A DNA stretch of 64,000 nucleotides from Levilactobacillus huananensis (GTDB taxonomy: Bacteria > Bacillota > Bacilli > Lactobacillales > Lactobacillaceae): the NCBI RefSeq assembly GCF_003946145.1, contig NZ_RHOC01000001.1, forward strand, positions 370,637 to 434,636. Reading direction: 5' to 3'. Both the position numbers and the translations under genes were made by a program. This document shows, piece after piece, positions 46,545-56,398 of the stretch (within the stretch, counting starts at the first letter, position 1; each line of letters opens with the position of its first letter). The notes beneath the pieces were generated by a model. The model saw nothing but the letters and a program-made list of their open reading frames with translations, was not told the DNA's origin and ran no database searches.

Positions 46545-48578
46545 CTAATCCATGGTGGTGTTCTGATGGGCCGTCGTGCTGAGAAAAGCCGCTAAAGCGA
46601 GATTAGCATCCTTGTCCGCCCAATTCGGTGAGGCCACCGTCTCTTTGGCTGCTTGCTGAGCAACGCTTAAGATATTCAGATCCGCCACCGGGTCGCCAAC
46701 TTTGAAGTCGGGAACACCAGACTGCTTTTTACCCAGAATATCACCTGGGCCTCGTAATTCCAAATCCTTTTGCGATAAAACGAAACCATCATTGGTACTG
46801 GTCATCGTTGTCATTCGCTCCACAGCGAGTTCGTTCTTCGGATCTGCAATGAGGATGCAGGCCGAGGCCTTCTTGCCTCGACCAACCCGGCCACGTAACT
46901 GATGTAACTGGGCCAACCCAAAGTGATCGGCATCATAAATCATCATAATTGTGGCATTGGGCACGTCCACCCCAACTTCAATCACGGTCGTTGCCACCAG
47001 AACTTGGAACTCATTATTTTTAAATGCGTCCATAACGGCATTCTTTTCCTCATTCTTCATGCGTCCGTGAAGCAATCCAACCCGATAAGTGGGCTCGAAC
47101 TGTTCCTTAAAACGTTCATAAATGGCCTCAGCATTCTTCATGTCAACGGCCTCGGATTCCTCAATCAGTGGCGTCACCACGTAAGCCTGAGAGCCAGTGC
47201 TTAACTCAGCCTTGACCTCACGCAATGTCGCGTCCACCTGGTTGCTTCGAATCCAACTGGTTTTGATTGGTTGCCGACCGGCGGGGAGCTCGTTAATCAC
47301 CGAGACATCCATTTCACCGTAAGCGGTAATTGCCAGTGTCCGTGGAATTGGGGTAGCCGTCATGGCTAGCACATCGGGCTGTTGGCCCTTCTCACGTAAT
47401 GCCTGACGTTGATTAACCCCGAAACGATGTTGCTCATCAATGACTGCCAGACCAAGATCAGCATAGTCGACCTCGGGTTGGATCAACGCGTGGGTCCCAA
47501 CAATTAGGTTCACGGTTCCTTTCGCAATCTGTGGTAGCAGTGTCTTGCGTGCGGCTGGCTTAGTGGCTCCAGTTAATAGTGCCACGTTGACTGGAAAATC
47601 GGCAAAAAGTTTTGCCAAGTTGTTGGCATGCTGCTCCGCCAAAATTTCCGTTGGAGCCATCAATGCTGCTTGAACACCGGCAGTAATCGCAGCGTACATG
47701 GCAATTGCCGCCACCACTGTTTTCCCACTACCAACATCCCCTTGTAGCAGTCGATTCATGTGAATCGGCCGTTTCAAGTCGTAACAGATCTCGTTGACCA
47801 CTCGCTTCTGGGCATTCGTCAATTCATAGGGCAAGGCCGCAATAAAGTCCTTGAGCTGTGGTAGATCATACGTTAGGGCTTGTCCATGTAAGGTATGGTC
47901 CTGCTGTTTGACCACCTGAAGGCGGACTTCAAACAGATAAAACTCCTCAAATTTAGCCGTTCGTCGTGCCGCCTGAGCCGCTCGATCACTCTTGGGAAAG
48001 TGCATGTCATGAATCATCTCGCGACGATGGAGCAACCGGTATTCATCACGTAAAGGTTCCGGAATCAGATCCACAATCACCGGCGCATACGTCTCAAAGG
48101 CACTCTCCACAAGCTTCTGAATGGTTCCCTGGCGAACTTCCTTGTTGGCTGGATAGATCGATCCCATACCACTATCGGCACTCGCAATAATCTTCATTCC
48201 GGAAAGGCTCTGACGCTTGGCATCGAACCGACCATAGACGGCAAGTTCCTTGCCAACCTCCAACTTGTCCTTAAGCCACGGCTGGTTAAAGAAGGTTACT
48301 GGGATTATCGTGTGCTCATCAAGCAATAGACGAAAGGTCAGTCGCGTCTTGCGCCGACCAAAACGTGAGATCACTGGGGCGGCCGCGACCGTCCCCTTTA
48401 ATGTCACCTTAGCTTGGTCCGTCAACTCCGTGGGATCTTTGGCTTGCAGGTCCTCATAACGAAACGGAAAATAGGTCAGCAGATCATTCACATTCTCAAT
48501 AGCCAATGATCGCAACGCCTGTGCCCGTTTGGGGCCGACACCCGCCAACTCACTGATCGGATCACTTAAACTCGTCAC
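46545..48578 (-). CDS. recG: ATP-dependent DNA helicase RecG
   Basis: Branch-migration helicase of 677 residues that remodels stalled forks and Holliday junctions. N-terminal wedge OB-fold (about 60-150), Walker A LLQGDVGSGKTVVA, DEQHRFGV, ATPIPRTLAI, and C-terminal motifs HGRMKNEEK and QLRGRVGRG. GTG 48578 (MTSLSDPI) is preferred because GGAGG is eight bases upstream; the GTG at 48587 overlaps that site. Confidence 0.96.
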   Translation of the reverse strand: MTSLSDPISELAGVGPKRAQALRSLAIENVNDLLTYFPFRYEDLQAKDPTELTDQAKVTLKGTVAAAPVISRFGRRKTRLTFRLLLDEHTIIPVTFFNQPWLKDKLEVGKELAVYGRFDAKRQSLSGMKIIASADSGMGSIYPANKEVRQGTIQKLVESAFETYAPVIVDLIPEPLRDEYRLLHRREMIHDMHFPKSDRAAQAARRTAKFEEFYLFEVRLQVVKQQDHTLHGQALTYDLPQLKDFIAALPYELTNAQKRVVNEICYDLKRPIHMNRLLQGDVGSGKTVVAAIAMYAAITAGVQAALMAPTEILAEQHANNLAKLFADFPVNVALLTGATKPAARKTLLPQIAKGTVNLIVGTHALIQPEVDYADLGLAVIDEQHRFGVNQRQALREKGQQPDVLAMTATPIPRTLAITAYGEMDVSVINELPAGRQPIKTSWIRSNQVDATLREVKAELSTGSQAYVVTPLIEESEAVDMKNAEAIYERFKEQFEPTYRVGLLHGRMKNEEKNAVMDAFKNNEFQVLVATTVIEVGVDVPNATIMMIYDADHFGLAQLHQLRGRVGRGKKASACILIADPKNELAVERMTTMTSTNDGFVLSQKDLELRGPGDILGKKQSGVPDFKVGDPVADLNILSVAQQAAKETVASPNWADKDANLALAAFLSTTAHQNTTMD

Positions 48579-48602
48579 ACCCAGCACCTCCTCTCTTAAA
48601 AT

Positions 48603-48636
48603 TGAAAAAAGATTGGACCAACTAGCCCAATCTTCC
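48603..48636 (-). terminator. terminator of the Asp23-FakA operon
   Basis: Eight-base stem AAGATTGG / CCAATCTT with a six-T run on the minus strand, between the DAK2 kinase and recG. Confidence 0.88.
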
Positions 48637-48649
48637 TGCCATCAATCGG

Positions 48650-50338
48650 CTATTCAACGGAAATTAAGAACGGATAGACTGGTTGGCCCCCCGCGTGAAT
48701 TTCTGTCTCTAATTCGTCATCCATGCCTTCAATGGCCGTTTGTAGCTCCTGAGCTACAGCTTCGGTCGTATCGGCACCGTAAATAATTGTCACAATTTCG
48801 CTGTCATCGTCAAGCATAGCTTGAACGGTTTCTTCGGCAGTCTTCAAAAGATCGGCATCGGTAACCTTAATGGTACCGTCGACGATTCCCATGAAGTTAC
48901 CTTCCTTGATATCAAAGCCGTCCAGCTCAGTATCACGAATGGCATGGGTCACTTGACCACTCTTAACCGCGGCCAGATTTTCTTCCATCGCAGCTTGGTT
49001 ATCTTCGAGATCAGCATCTGGATTGTAGCCCAGCATTGCCGTCATTCCTTGAGAAACCGTCGTTGAATGCACAATAACCGTTGGGACATCCGTGACCTTA
49101 GCAGCCTGTTCTGCTGCCAGGAAAATATTCTTATTGTTAGGCAAAACGATAGCGCGTTTGGCCTTGCATTGGTTCACGGCGTCGACGATGTCCTGCGTAC
49201 TTGGGTTCATCGTTTGACCCCCGTTAACAACGTAAGTCACACCCAGGCTCTTAAAGAGCTTGGCGAGACCGTCACCAGCAGCGATAGCAATGATGGCCGT
49301 ATCAGTCGCTTCACTTTCGGCTGGCATGGCTTCTGCTTCGGCTGGATGGTCATCATGTTCCATGATAGTTTCTTGTTGCATCCGCATGTTGTCGACCTTG
49401 ACCTTAGCCAAGTCACCGAACTCTTGCCCCCAGGCAATAACCTTACCAGGGTGTTCAGTATGCACATGGACCTTCACAATTTCCTCATCGTTAACGACTA
49501 ACAAGGAATCCCCTAAGCCTGCAAGATACTTGTAGAAGGTATCGTAATCGAAATCGTGTTGAACTTGCTTCCCACGACCAATTCGTACCATGATTTCAGT
49601 ACAGTACCCATACTTGATGCTATTGGGATCGAGCTTGCCCTGCACGCTCTGATGGTGAGCAGCGTCAATCATTTCATCCATTTCAGCATCATCTGGCTTA
49701 TAGTCGCCCTCTTCGGCAACGCGGCCATTCAGGGAGTCATTAAAGGCTTCGAGCACAAAGGTTAACCCTTGACCACCGGAATCCACAACACCGACTTGTT
49801 TCAGAACCGGCAATAGGTCTGGTGTTGTTGCCAAAGCAGCCTTAGCGGCCTCGTAAACGGCATCCATTACAACCAAGACATCATCGCTGCCCTTAGCGGC
49901 ATTTAAACCGGCCTGTGCGCCCTCACGAACCACCGTTAGAATTGTTCCTTCGGTTGGCTTCATGACGGCCTTATAAGCCGTTTCTGCACCCGCAGCAAAG
50001 CCATCAGCTAAGTCTTGGGCCGTCAACGTTTGTTCATCAGCTAATTTCCGAGAAAATCCTCGGAAGATCTGTGACAGAATAACCCCAGAGTTCCCCCGGG
50101 CACCCATCAACAGGCCCTTGGCCAAGGCCACAGCCAAGACACCCACAGCCGTGCTGTCAGCATCTCGTTCGTACTTGGCACCACTTTGCAGTGACAGGCT
50201 CATGTTGGTCCCAGTGTCCCCATCAGGAACGGGGAAAACATTCAGTGAGTTAATAAAATCAGCGTTTTGGTTTAGCTTTTGCGAGGCGGCTTGGACCATC
50301 TTACCAAACTCAAGATTAGTAATTTCTGTTACTTTCAA
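48650..50338 (-). CDS. fakA: DAK2 domain fatty acid kinase FakA-like (YloV)
   Basis: Kinase subunit that, in characterised relatives, phosphorylates fatty acids held by FakB. The DhaL/DAK2 nucleotide domain occupies residues 1-200 with VFPVPDGDTGTNMSLS and GARGNSGVILSQI; a middle domain and the FakA C-terminal domain follow to residue 562. The start is TTG 50338 with GGAGG eight bases upstream. It follows the Asp23-family gene, the usual Firmicutes pair. FakB is not in this window. Acyl-phosphate made by FakA joins the PlsX pool, so proximity to plsX is functionally sensible. Confidence 0.9.
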   Translation of the reverse strand: MKVTEITNLEFGKMVQAASQKLNQNADFINSLNVFPVPDGDTGTNMSLSLQSGAKYERDADSTAVGVLAVALAKGLLMGARGNSGVILSQIFRGFSRKLADEQTLTAQDLADGFAAGAETAYKAVMKPTEGTILTVVREGAQAGLNAAKGSDDVLVVMDAVYEAAKAALATTPDLLPVLKQVGVVDSGGQGLTFVLEAFNDSLNGRVAEEGDYKPDDAEMDEMIDAAHHQSVQGKLDPNSIKYGYCTEIMVRIGRGKQVQHDFDYDTFYKYLAGLGDSLLVVNDEEIVKVHVHTEHPGKVIAWGQEFGDLAKVKVDNMRMQQETIMEHDDHPAEAEAMPAESEATDTAIIAIAAGDGLAKLFKSLGVTYVVNGGQTMNPSTQDIVDAVNQCKAKRAIVLPNNKNIFLAAEQAAKVTDVPTVIVHSTTVSQGMTAMLGYNPDADLEDNQAAMEENLAAVKSGQVTHAIRDTELDGFDIKEGNFMGIVDGTIKVTDADLLKTAEETVQAMLDDDSEIVTIIYGADTTEAVAQELQTAIEGMDDELETEIHAGGQPVYPFLISVE

Positions 50339-50370
50339 CTAAGTATCCTCCTTGATTTCAGTACGTCTGG

Positions 50371-50733
50371 CTAGTCAGCCAACACCCGCACCCCTTGTAC
50401 AATCACGTTTACTGAGTTTGCGGAAACCCCCAGCATCGTTTCTAGGTTATATTTTACTTTAGATTGGACGTTCCGTGAGACTTCGGAAATCTTGGTTCCG
50501 TAGCTCACAATCACGTAAACGTCGATTGCCACGCCATTTTCTTCCTGACGAACAACGACGCCGCGGGCATAATTCTCCCGTCGTAAGATATCATTCACGT
50601 TATCACGAATCTGATTCTTACTTGCCATACCCACGACACCATAGTTATCAGTCGCGGCACCCCCAACAACGGTCGCAATCACTTCATTGGTAATATCAAT
50701 TGTTCCGTACTGAGTCTTAATCTTTACGGCCAT
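50371..50733 (-). CDS. Asp23/Gls24 family envelope stress protein (YloU)
   Basis: Alkaline-shock-type protein of 120 residues, with ITNEVIATVVGGAATDNYGVVGMA at the start and the family segment GVAIDVYVIVSYGTKISEV. Members accumulate under envelope or pH stress and associate with the membrane through partners. It precedes the FakA-like gene and is divergent from rpmB. GGAGG lies before the ATG. Confidence 0.9.
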   Translation of the reverse strand: MAVKIKTQYGTIDITNEVIATVVGGAATDNYGVVGMASKNQIRDNVNDILRRENYARGVVVRQEENGVAIDVYVIVSYGTKISEVSRNVQSKVKYNLETMLGVSANSVNVIVQGVRVLAD

Positions 50734-50874
50734 GGAAATAGCCTCCTTATTCTAGATAGTCAATCTTAACAGAGATTAATCTTACCACAACAGCGCCAAA
50801 AATAGAAATAGGAACTCCCAAAACCTCATGACGGCGGCAAATAAGTGTCAAGTAGATTTGCTTGAAAGAAACCA

Positions 50875-50903
50875 TTGCGTTCTAGAAAAGATTATGGTAA
50901 ATT
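50875..50903 (+). promoter_or_regulatory. rpmB promoter
   Basis: -35 TTGCGT (50875-50880), 17-base spacer, -10 TAAATT (50898-50903). Confidence 0.7.
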
Positions 50904-50974
50904 AGTCAGGTGAGCAAAATGCACTGCTTTTTAAAAAAAGTAATGAATGAATCCACAAAGGAGGGTTTTACGCC

Positions 50975-51160
50975 ATGGCAAAGGATTTTCTTAACGGCAA
51001 GCGGACACGTTTTGGTAACAAGCGTTCCCACGCCTTGAACTCAAGTCGTCGCGCTTGGAAGCCGAACTTACAAAAGGTTCGCATCTTAGTGGACGGTAAG
51101 CCAAAACGAGTTTGGGTTTCCGCTCGGACTTTAAAATCAGGTAAAGTAACCCGCGTCTAG
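50975..51160 (+). CDS. rpmB: 50S ribosomal protein L28
   Basis: Large-subunit protein of 61 residues: [20 protein letters not shown], then WKPNLQKVR and [14 protein letters not shown]. Divergent from the Asp23 gene, its standard place. AAAGGAGGG precedes the ATG. The CxxC zinc pair of some L28 proteins is absent, as in the zinc-free type. Confidence 0.97.
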   Translation: MAKDFLNGKRTRFGNKRSHALNSSRRAWKPNLQKVRILVDGKPKRVWVSARTLKSGKVTRV

Positions 51161-51180
51161 TGATAGATACGGTTAAACAA

Positions 51181-51222
51181 AAAAATGAGGAGTTCCGGTT
51201 TGCCGGGTCTCCTCATTTTTTT
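51181..51222 (+). terminator. rpmB terminator
   Basis: Stem AAAAATGAGGAG / CTCCTCATTTTT with T run. Confidence 0.92.
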
Positions 51223-51229
51223 GTAACTT

Positions 51230-51284
51230 AAAAAGGCGTCTGACTACCACTACAATGACTTCGTGGTAGTCAGACGCCTTTTTC
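51230..51284 (-). terminator. terminator of the pknB-side operon after thiN
   Basis: Perfect 21-base stem starting AAAAAGGCGTCTGACTACC, 12-base loop, T run on the minus strand; usable in both directions. Confidence 0.92.
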
Positions 51285-51293
51285 ATACAGTCA

Positions 51294-51971
51294 CTACTCG
51301 TGCCGAGCCTCGAAGGTATCGCAGCTTTGAATCACACAGAGCAGACCCGTATCGAACTGAAATTCCCCGGTCTCACCAACAAATTCGTTGCTAGCAAAAG
51401 AGATCGGATAAGGAATGGGTTCGTTGTGGAGCTGATATTTTTCATTCGTTAAACTCAAGTGGTCGATCGGCGTCAAAGGAATAAACGCCAGGTAATTCTT
51501 ATCGGGTTCCTTAGTCACCGTATAGTGACCCGGCAAATAAAAGGCAATCGTATTCTGCCGATCAATCAATCGAATCCGTTGAGCGTAGGCCTTGTACTCT
51601 GGTTGAAGCACCAGAAATAGGTTGGCCAAGAAGTGGTCGAGACGACCGCCCGTTGCCCCATAAATGTCAATTTTTTCCGCGCCATAATCGTTTAGGGCCA
51701 CGGTCACTGCAAGTTGAGTATCCGTATAATCCTTCTCCGGTTGTGACTGCCGAATGTCCTTGACATTACGCCGGACTCGCTGCAGTTCGGGTGCCTGCAA
51801 GGAATCGAAATCCCCCACCGCCGCCACGGGCTGAATGTTCAGATCAATTAAGCGTAAGGTCCCTCGATCAACGCCAATCCAGGGGCCCGCAATGTTCCGC
51901 GTGCTGAGGTCTTCCGGCCAATTGGCCTTAGGACCACCCACGAGGAGATTGAAAGTTCCCCCACGTGGCAT
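51294..51971 (-). CDS. thiN: thiamine pyrophosphokinase
   Basis: Transfers pyrophosphate from ATP to thiamine to make the cofactor TPP. The 225-residue protein has GVDRGTLRL, VGDFDSLQ, EKDYTDTQLAV and GATGGRLDHFLANL, the family signatures. ATG 51971 overlaps the rpe stop (TAATG). The longer frame reaching 52073 lies inside rpe and gives a cysteine-rich non-family N-terminus, so it is rejected. A conserved rsgA-rpe-thiN order supports the call. Confidence 0.94.
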   Translation of the reverse strand: MPRGGTFNLLVGGPKANWPEDLSTRNIAGPWIGVDRGTLRLIDLNIQPVAAVGDFDSLQAPELQRVRRNVKDIRQSQPEKDYTDTQLAVTVALNDYGAEKIDIYGATGGRLDHFLANLFLVLQPEYKAYAQRIRLIDRQNTIAFYLPGHYTVTKEPDKNYLAFIPLTPIDHLSLTNEKYQLHNEPIPYPISFASNEFVGETGEFQFDTGLLCVIQSCDTFEARHE

Positions 51972-52624
51972 TATTTTGTGGCGTCCTTTAAGGCTTGGAC
52001 ACGGGATGCCGGGTCTTCGGCGTTGAAGACATATGACCCTGCAACGGCAACCGTGGCACCAGCCTTGGCACAATCAACAACCGTTTCATTGTTAACCCCA
52101 CCGTCGACTTCGATATCGAATGTATATCCCTTTTCCTTCTTAATAGCTTCCAATTGGGCAATCTTTTCAACAGTGCTGTGTAAGAACTTCTGACCACCGA
52201 AACCAGGGTTAACAGTCATGACCAAAACTTGGCCAACCATGCCCAAGACAGGTTCGATAGCAGCCACTGGGGTCCCAGGGTTGATGACAACTTCTGGCGT
52301 CACACCAGCGTTTTGAATCATTTGTAAAGCCCGGTGAATGTGTGGCGTTGCTTCAACGTGAACACCGATGATGTCGGCGCCGGCCTTGGCGAAGTCGTCA
52401 ATGTAGCGTTCTGGGTTTTGTACCATCATGTGAACGTCTAAGACCATCTTGGTAATTGGGCGAATTGCCTTAACCCAACCTGGACCATAAGACAGTGCTG
52501 GAACGAAGGCCCCGTCCATGATGTCGATATGTAAGACTTCGGCACCGGCATTATCTAACATTTCGATGTCCCGTTGTAAATTGACGTAATCCGCACTCAG
52601 GATTGATGGCGCTACTTTAATCAT
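51971..52624 (-). CDS. rpe: ribulose-phosphate 3-epimerase
   Basis: Interconverts ribulose 5-phosphate and xylulose 5-phosphate, central to the phosphoketolase pathway. The 217-residue TIM barrel shows APSILSADYVNL, LHIDIMDGAFVPALSYGP, DVHMMVQNPERYI, MTVNPGFGGQKF and EVDGGVNNET. It is coupled to thiN and lies 12 bases after rsgA. Confidence 0.97.
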   Translation of the reverse strand: MIKVAPSILSADYVNLQRDIEMLDNAGAEVLHIDIMDGAFVPALSYGPGWVKAIRPITKMVLDVHMMVQNPERYIDDFAKAGADIIGVHVEATPHIHRALQMIQNAGVTPEVVINPGTPVAAIEPVLGMVGQVLVMTVNPGFGGQKFLHSTVEKIAQLEAIKKEKGYTFDIEVDGGVNNETVVDCAKAGATVAVAGSYVFNAEDPASRVQALKDATK

Positions 52625-52636
52625 AAATTATCTTCC

Positions 52637-53533
52637 TCATTTCTTTTTATTATAAATTGGTTTTTGATTCTTTAACAACGTGAGTAACTGAAGGTAGTTG
52701 TCGTAACGACTCTGCATCAAGTCGCCACTCGCAACCCCTTCCTTGACGGCACACCCTGGCTCGTTCAGGTGCACACAGCCTCGGAAACGACACTGGTTGG
52801 CCACCGCCAAGAATTCTGGGAAGTAATGCCCCAGATCTCGGTAATCGATGGTCAGTGTGTCATATGACGAAAATCCAGGGGTATCGGCTACCAGCCCACC
52901 AGCGATCGGCATCAAACTCACCTTCCGAGTCGTATGCTTCCCACGGTTTAACGCCGTGGAAATCTCGCCAGTTGCCAATTCGAGATCGGGCGCAATGTGA
53001 TTCAGCAACGTGGACTTTCCCGCCCCTGTTTGCCCCATAATAACCGTTTCCTGGTCAGCCAAAGTCGCCTTGACCTGGTCCAAGCCATCGGCTGAGAATG
53101 GTTCGCGGGTCAGAACGACCGGATAGCCGATCTGACGATAGCCCGCTGCCAAGGCTTCAAACATCTGGTAACGGTCGTCATCAATCAAATCGGTCTTCGT
53201 GAAGACGATGACTGGTTTAATACCACTGATTTCTAGTGCGATCAGTTGCCGGTCCAGCAGGTTCGTTGAAAACTCTGGCGCTGCCACTGCCGTGACCACG
53301 ATCCCCTGATCGATATTGGCCACGGGTGGCCGAGTCAGGGCATTGGTTCTTGGGAGAATCTCGAGAATGTAACCTTCTTTTGGTGTCGAGCTCTCAAACT
53401 GCACACGATCTCCCACGAGCGGCGTGATGCGCCGCTTGCGAAAATTCCCCCGTGCCCGGGTTCGATACATCTTCCCGTCACTAAACACGTCATAAAAACC
53501 GCTCAATGACTGGCGAATCTGTCCCTCTGACAT
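52637..53533 (-). CDS. rsgA: ribosome small subunit GTPase RsgA
   Basis: Circularly permuted GTPase for late 30S maturation. The 298-residue protein has an N-terminal OB fold, FTKTDL (G4), GQTGAGKSTLLNHI (G1), DTPGFSSYD (G3), and a zinc site CRFRGCVHLNEPGCAVKEGV. ATG 53533 is chosen with GGAGG seven bases upstream; the frame extends to 53563 without a site. Confidence 0.95.
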   Translation of the reverse strand: MSEGQIRQSLSGFYDVFSDGKMYRTRARGNFRKRRITPLVGDRVQFESSTPKEGYILEILPRTNALTRPPVANIDQGIVVTAVAAPEFSTNLLDRQLIALEISGIKPVIVFTKTDLIDDDRYQMFEALAAGYRQIGYPVVLTREPFSADGLDQVKATLADQETVIMGQTGAGKSTLLNHIAPDLELATGEISTALNRGKHTTRKVSLMPIAGGLVADTPGFSSYDTLTIDYRDLGHYFPEFLAVANQCRFRGCVHLNEPGCAVKEGVASGDLMQSRYDNYLQLLTLLKNQKPIYNKKK

Positions 53534-53561
53534 GCAGCACCTCCTTTGTTTCTGATCATTC

Positions 53562-53599
53562 AAAAAGCTCAGTTCTCTTTTATTATAAAAGAACTGAGC
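53562..53599 (-). terminator. terminator between pknB and rsgA
   Basis: Ten-base stem GCTCAGTTCT / AGAACTGAGC with a 13-base loop and TTTTTG on the minus strand. Some transcripts may read through to rsgA. Confidence 0.82.
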
Positions 53600-53618
53600 C
53601 GTAAATGCAGGTTTTTTA

Positions 53619-55643
53619 TTAATTTTTCGTCACATGACTATCCGACGCAATGACATGACCATCGCGAACGACCTTATAGGCCCCTGCCTTGCCCGATGCT
53701 ACGGTAAACGGTAAGGTGACCGAAGTATCCGCGGTAATCGTCATCTGCTTGTAGATGGCACTGAGCGAGTGATCTTGATCCTTTAAGTAAATCTGAATCA
53801 AGTTACTCTTATTTGGACTTGTCGATGCGCCACTATCGTCGCTAGTGTTGTCACTGTTGCCGTCATCAAAAGGAATCTTGACGTTCACGTTGAATTCATC
53901 GGTGTCCGAACTACTGTCGCTCTGTTCGCCCCGCGATAAGGTCAAAGTGATCTCGTCACCCTCTTGAACCACAGCCCCTTCACCAGGAGACTGACGAATC
54001 ACCTTTCCCTTAGTGACATCGTTGGAATAGGCGTATTGAAAGGCCAGATTCAAGTTGTGATCTGTGGCATAGCGTTGTGCTTGTGCCTTTGTCTTGTTCG
54101 TCAGATCAGCCAGCGTGACCGTTTCCGATCCCGTGGATACGGTAAAGGTCAGGTCCGTCTTGGACGGCACAACCCGTTTCCCCGCAACCACGCTTTGTTG
54201 AATGATTCGGCCGGATGGCACACTCGTCGAGTGCACGGATTCACGGTGAACCGTGAATCCCATTGCCTCAAGCTTAGCCGCGGTGCTGGCATAGGCATCT
54301 CCCTGATAATCCGCTAATTTCACGCGACGCGGGCCGGTGCTGACCCAGAGGTCCACCACCGTATTTTCCTTGAGTTGTGTCCCTGACCGTGGTTCCGTCC
54401 GCGCAACCCGATTGGCTTTCACCTTAGAACTCGTGGTCTTTCGGACCTGACCAACCTTTAAATGTGAAGACACCAGTGCCTGTCTCGCCAAGGATTCCCG
54501 TTGGCCAATCACATTAGGCACGTTAGTCATCTTCGGCCGGAAGAGGGCCATCCCAATCAGGATCCCCACAATCAGCAGGAAGATCGTTCCGCCTGCCAAC
54601 ATGAATTTTCGTCGTCGCGGATGGCGATCTTTATACTTCAAGCGTTTCTTCTTCGGCTCTGTTTCCGTTTCCGCCGCATCATCGGTCTTGGCCGCAGCCT
54701 TCGCCGCTTCCGGCGTCACAACAACATGGGGAATCGGCATTTCCTTCAAAGCACTGATCGGCAGGACCTTAGTCTCACCATTGTCATTGTTTTCCGGAAT
54801 AAACCGTGCTTCATCCGCACGGGTTGGTGATAACGCCGTCTTTAAGTCATCGGCCATGCTTTCAACATCACTATATCGGTCCGCAGGTCGCTTGGCCGTC
54901 GCTTGTAACACGACGTTCTCCAAGGCTTGGGGAATCCGGGGATCGATATCTCGGACAGACGGAATCTCTGCTTGATAATGTTTTAAGGCAATCGACACCG
55001 CTGTTTCCCCTTCAAAGGGAACGGTACCGGTCAACATCTCATAAAGAATAATCCCGAGCGAATAAATATCGGACTGCTTCGTTGCCATCCCCCCACGAGC
55101 TTGTTCGGGTGACAGGTAATGGACGGAGCCCAGAACGGTATTGGTCTGGGTCAGACTGTGTTCTGACAAAGCCACTGCAATCCCAAAATCCGTAATTTTG
55201 GCCACCTGCTGATGGTCAATCAGAATATTTTGGGGTTTCAGATCACGATGAATGATGTCGTGGTCGTGGGCCGTCTTCACGGCACTGAGAATTTGCGCCA
55301 TAATCTGAATGACTTCTTGGTAGGGAATCGGGAAGTGATCCTTGATGTAGGCTTTCAGATCAGTCCCTTCGACGTACTCCATGACCAGGTACTGCATACC
55401 ATTCTCTTCACCGACATCATAGACTTGGACGATGTTTTCCTGAACCAGCTCCGTCGCCGCTAGGGCTTCACGCTGGAACCGCCGAATAGTACTCGGATCA
55501 TCGCGTAGATCCAGCCGAAGTAATTTGACTGACACATCACGATCTAGGATCAGATCGTGAGCCAGGTAAACGTTGGCCATCCCACCTTCGCCCAGGGCAC
55601 GGACGATGCGGTAGCGACCGTTAAGCGTATATCCCGCACGCAT
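53619..55643 (-). CDS. pknB: PASTA-domain serine/threonine protein kinase
   Basis: Membrane Hanks-type kinase of 674 residues sensing cell-wall precursors. Cytoplasmic kinase: glycine loop GEGGMANVYLA, Lys40, HRDLKPQN (Asp134), DFG (152-154), SPEQARGG. A basic linker (KKKRLKYKDRHPRRRK) precedes a single helix at about 348-368. Three PASTA repeats follow (about 372-440, 441-510, 511-580), then a Ser/Asp-rich linker and a C-terminal beta domain. Its ATG overlaps the phosphatase stop (TGATG), coupling kinase and phosphatase. Confidence 0.97.
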   Translation of the reverse strand: MRAGYTLNGRYRIVRALGEGGMANVYLAHDLILDRDVSVKLLRLDLRDDPSTIRRFQREALAATELVQENIVQVYDVGEENGMQYLVMEYVEGTDLKAYIKDHFPIPYQEVIQIMAQILSAVKTAHDHDIIHRDLKPQNILIDHQQVAKITDFGIAVALSEHSLTQTNTVLGSVHYLSPEQARGGMATKQSDIYSLGIILYEMLTGTVPFEGETAVSIALKHYQAEIPSVRDIDPRIPQALENVVLQATAKRPADRYSDVESMADDLKTALSPTRADEARFIPENNDNGETKVLPISALKEMPIPHVVVTPEAAKAAAKTDDAAETETEPKKKRLKYKDRHPRRRKFMLAGGTIFLLIVGILIGMALFRPKMTNVPNVIGQRESLARQALVSSHLKVGQVRKTTSSKVKANRVARTEPRSGTQLKENTVVDLWVSTGPRRVKLADYQGDAYASTAAKLEAMGFTVHRESVHSTSVPSGRIIQQSVVAGKRVVPSKTDLTFTVSTGSETVTLADLTNKTKAQAQRYATDHNLNLAFQYAYSNDVTKGKVIRQSPGEGAVVQEGDEITLTLSRGEQSDSSSDTDEFNVNVKIPFDDGNSDNTSDDSGASTSPNKSNLIQIYLKDQDHSLSAIYKQMTITADTSVTLPFTVASGKAGAYKVVRDGHVIASDSHVTKN

Positions 55644-56386
55644 CAGCTCACCTCCCCAGCCGACTTCACCATCAAGAGGACGGTAATGTTATCCAATCCC
55701 CCGGCGTCGTTGGCCAGTTCAATCAATCGGTCACACTTTTCGGTCACTGTTCGGTCACTAAGCAATACTTCTTGAATCCGATCATCATCCACCATGTTGG
55801 TGAGACCGTCCGTACAGAGTAACAGCTGATCACCGTCGGCTAGTGGATAGGTATTCAGATCAAAGCGCGCGTCGTCTGAGATTCCTAATGAACGAATGAT
55901 CACATTCTTTTGGGGGTGGTGCCGCGCGGCCTGGCGGCTAATTTCACCGCGCTTGACCAATTCATTTACCAGCGAGTGGTCCTCAGTAAGTTGTCGTAAC
56001 AGGTTGGCCCGTAGCAGGTAGGCCCGAGAATCTCCAATACTAGCAATGACGACCTCTTCGTCATAGTAGAGCGCGGCCACCAACGTGGTTCCCATCCCAT
56101 TGAGATCGGCAAACTGATTCGATTTATCAATGATCGATTGATTTTCAGCAGTTATTTCGGTGGTAATCCACTGACGTGCCGCCGCCGAGGTCGGCAACTT
56201 GGTCTGTTCAAACTCATGACCCAGGTGGGAAACTGCCATGGCACTGGCCACGTCACCACCCTGATTACCCCCGATACCATCGGCAATGATGGCCAAGTGT
56301 TGCTTGGCCTGATTCGTGAAGACATCTACGTAATCTTCGTTGTCAACCCGCTGCTTTCCAATTGATGTTCGATAGGCCACTTCCAT
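55643..56386 (-). CDS. stp: PP2C-family serine/threonine phosphatase
   Basis: Metal-dependent phosphatase of 247 residues that reverses PknB phosphorylation. Metal ligands are in NEDYVDV, ADGIGGNQGGDVAS, GDSRAYLLR and the final GLDNITVLL. I start at ATG 56386 (MEVAYRTS) with GGGGG eight bases upstream. It follows rsmB by 12 bases and is coupled to pknB. Confidence 0.96.
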   Translation of the reverse strand: MEVAYRTSIGKQRVDNEDYVDVFTNQAKQHLAIIADGIGGNQGGDVASAMAVSHLGHEFEQTKLPTSAAARQWITTEITAENQSIIDKSNQFADLNGMGTTLVAALYYDEEVVIASIGDSRAYLLRANLLRQLTEDHSLVNELVKRGEISRQAARHHPQKNVIIRSLGISDDARFDLNTYPLADGDQLLLCTDGLTNMVDDDRIQEVLLSDRTVTEKCDRLIELANDAGGLDNITVLLMVKSAGEVS

Positions 56387-56398
56387 GACCGTCACCCC

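Noticed and set aside
49067..49501. 144-codon plus-strand frame inside the FakA-like gene
   Set aside because: Antisense shadow without ribosome-binding site.
51972..52073. N-terminal extension of thiamine pyrophosphokinase (MCQGWCHGC...)
   Set aside because: It lies wholly within rpe in another frame, is cysteine-rich and unlike the family; ATG 51971 overlaps the rpe stop as in coupled genes.
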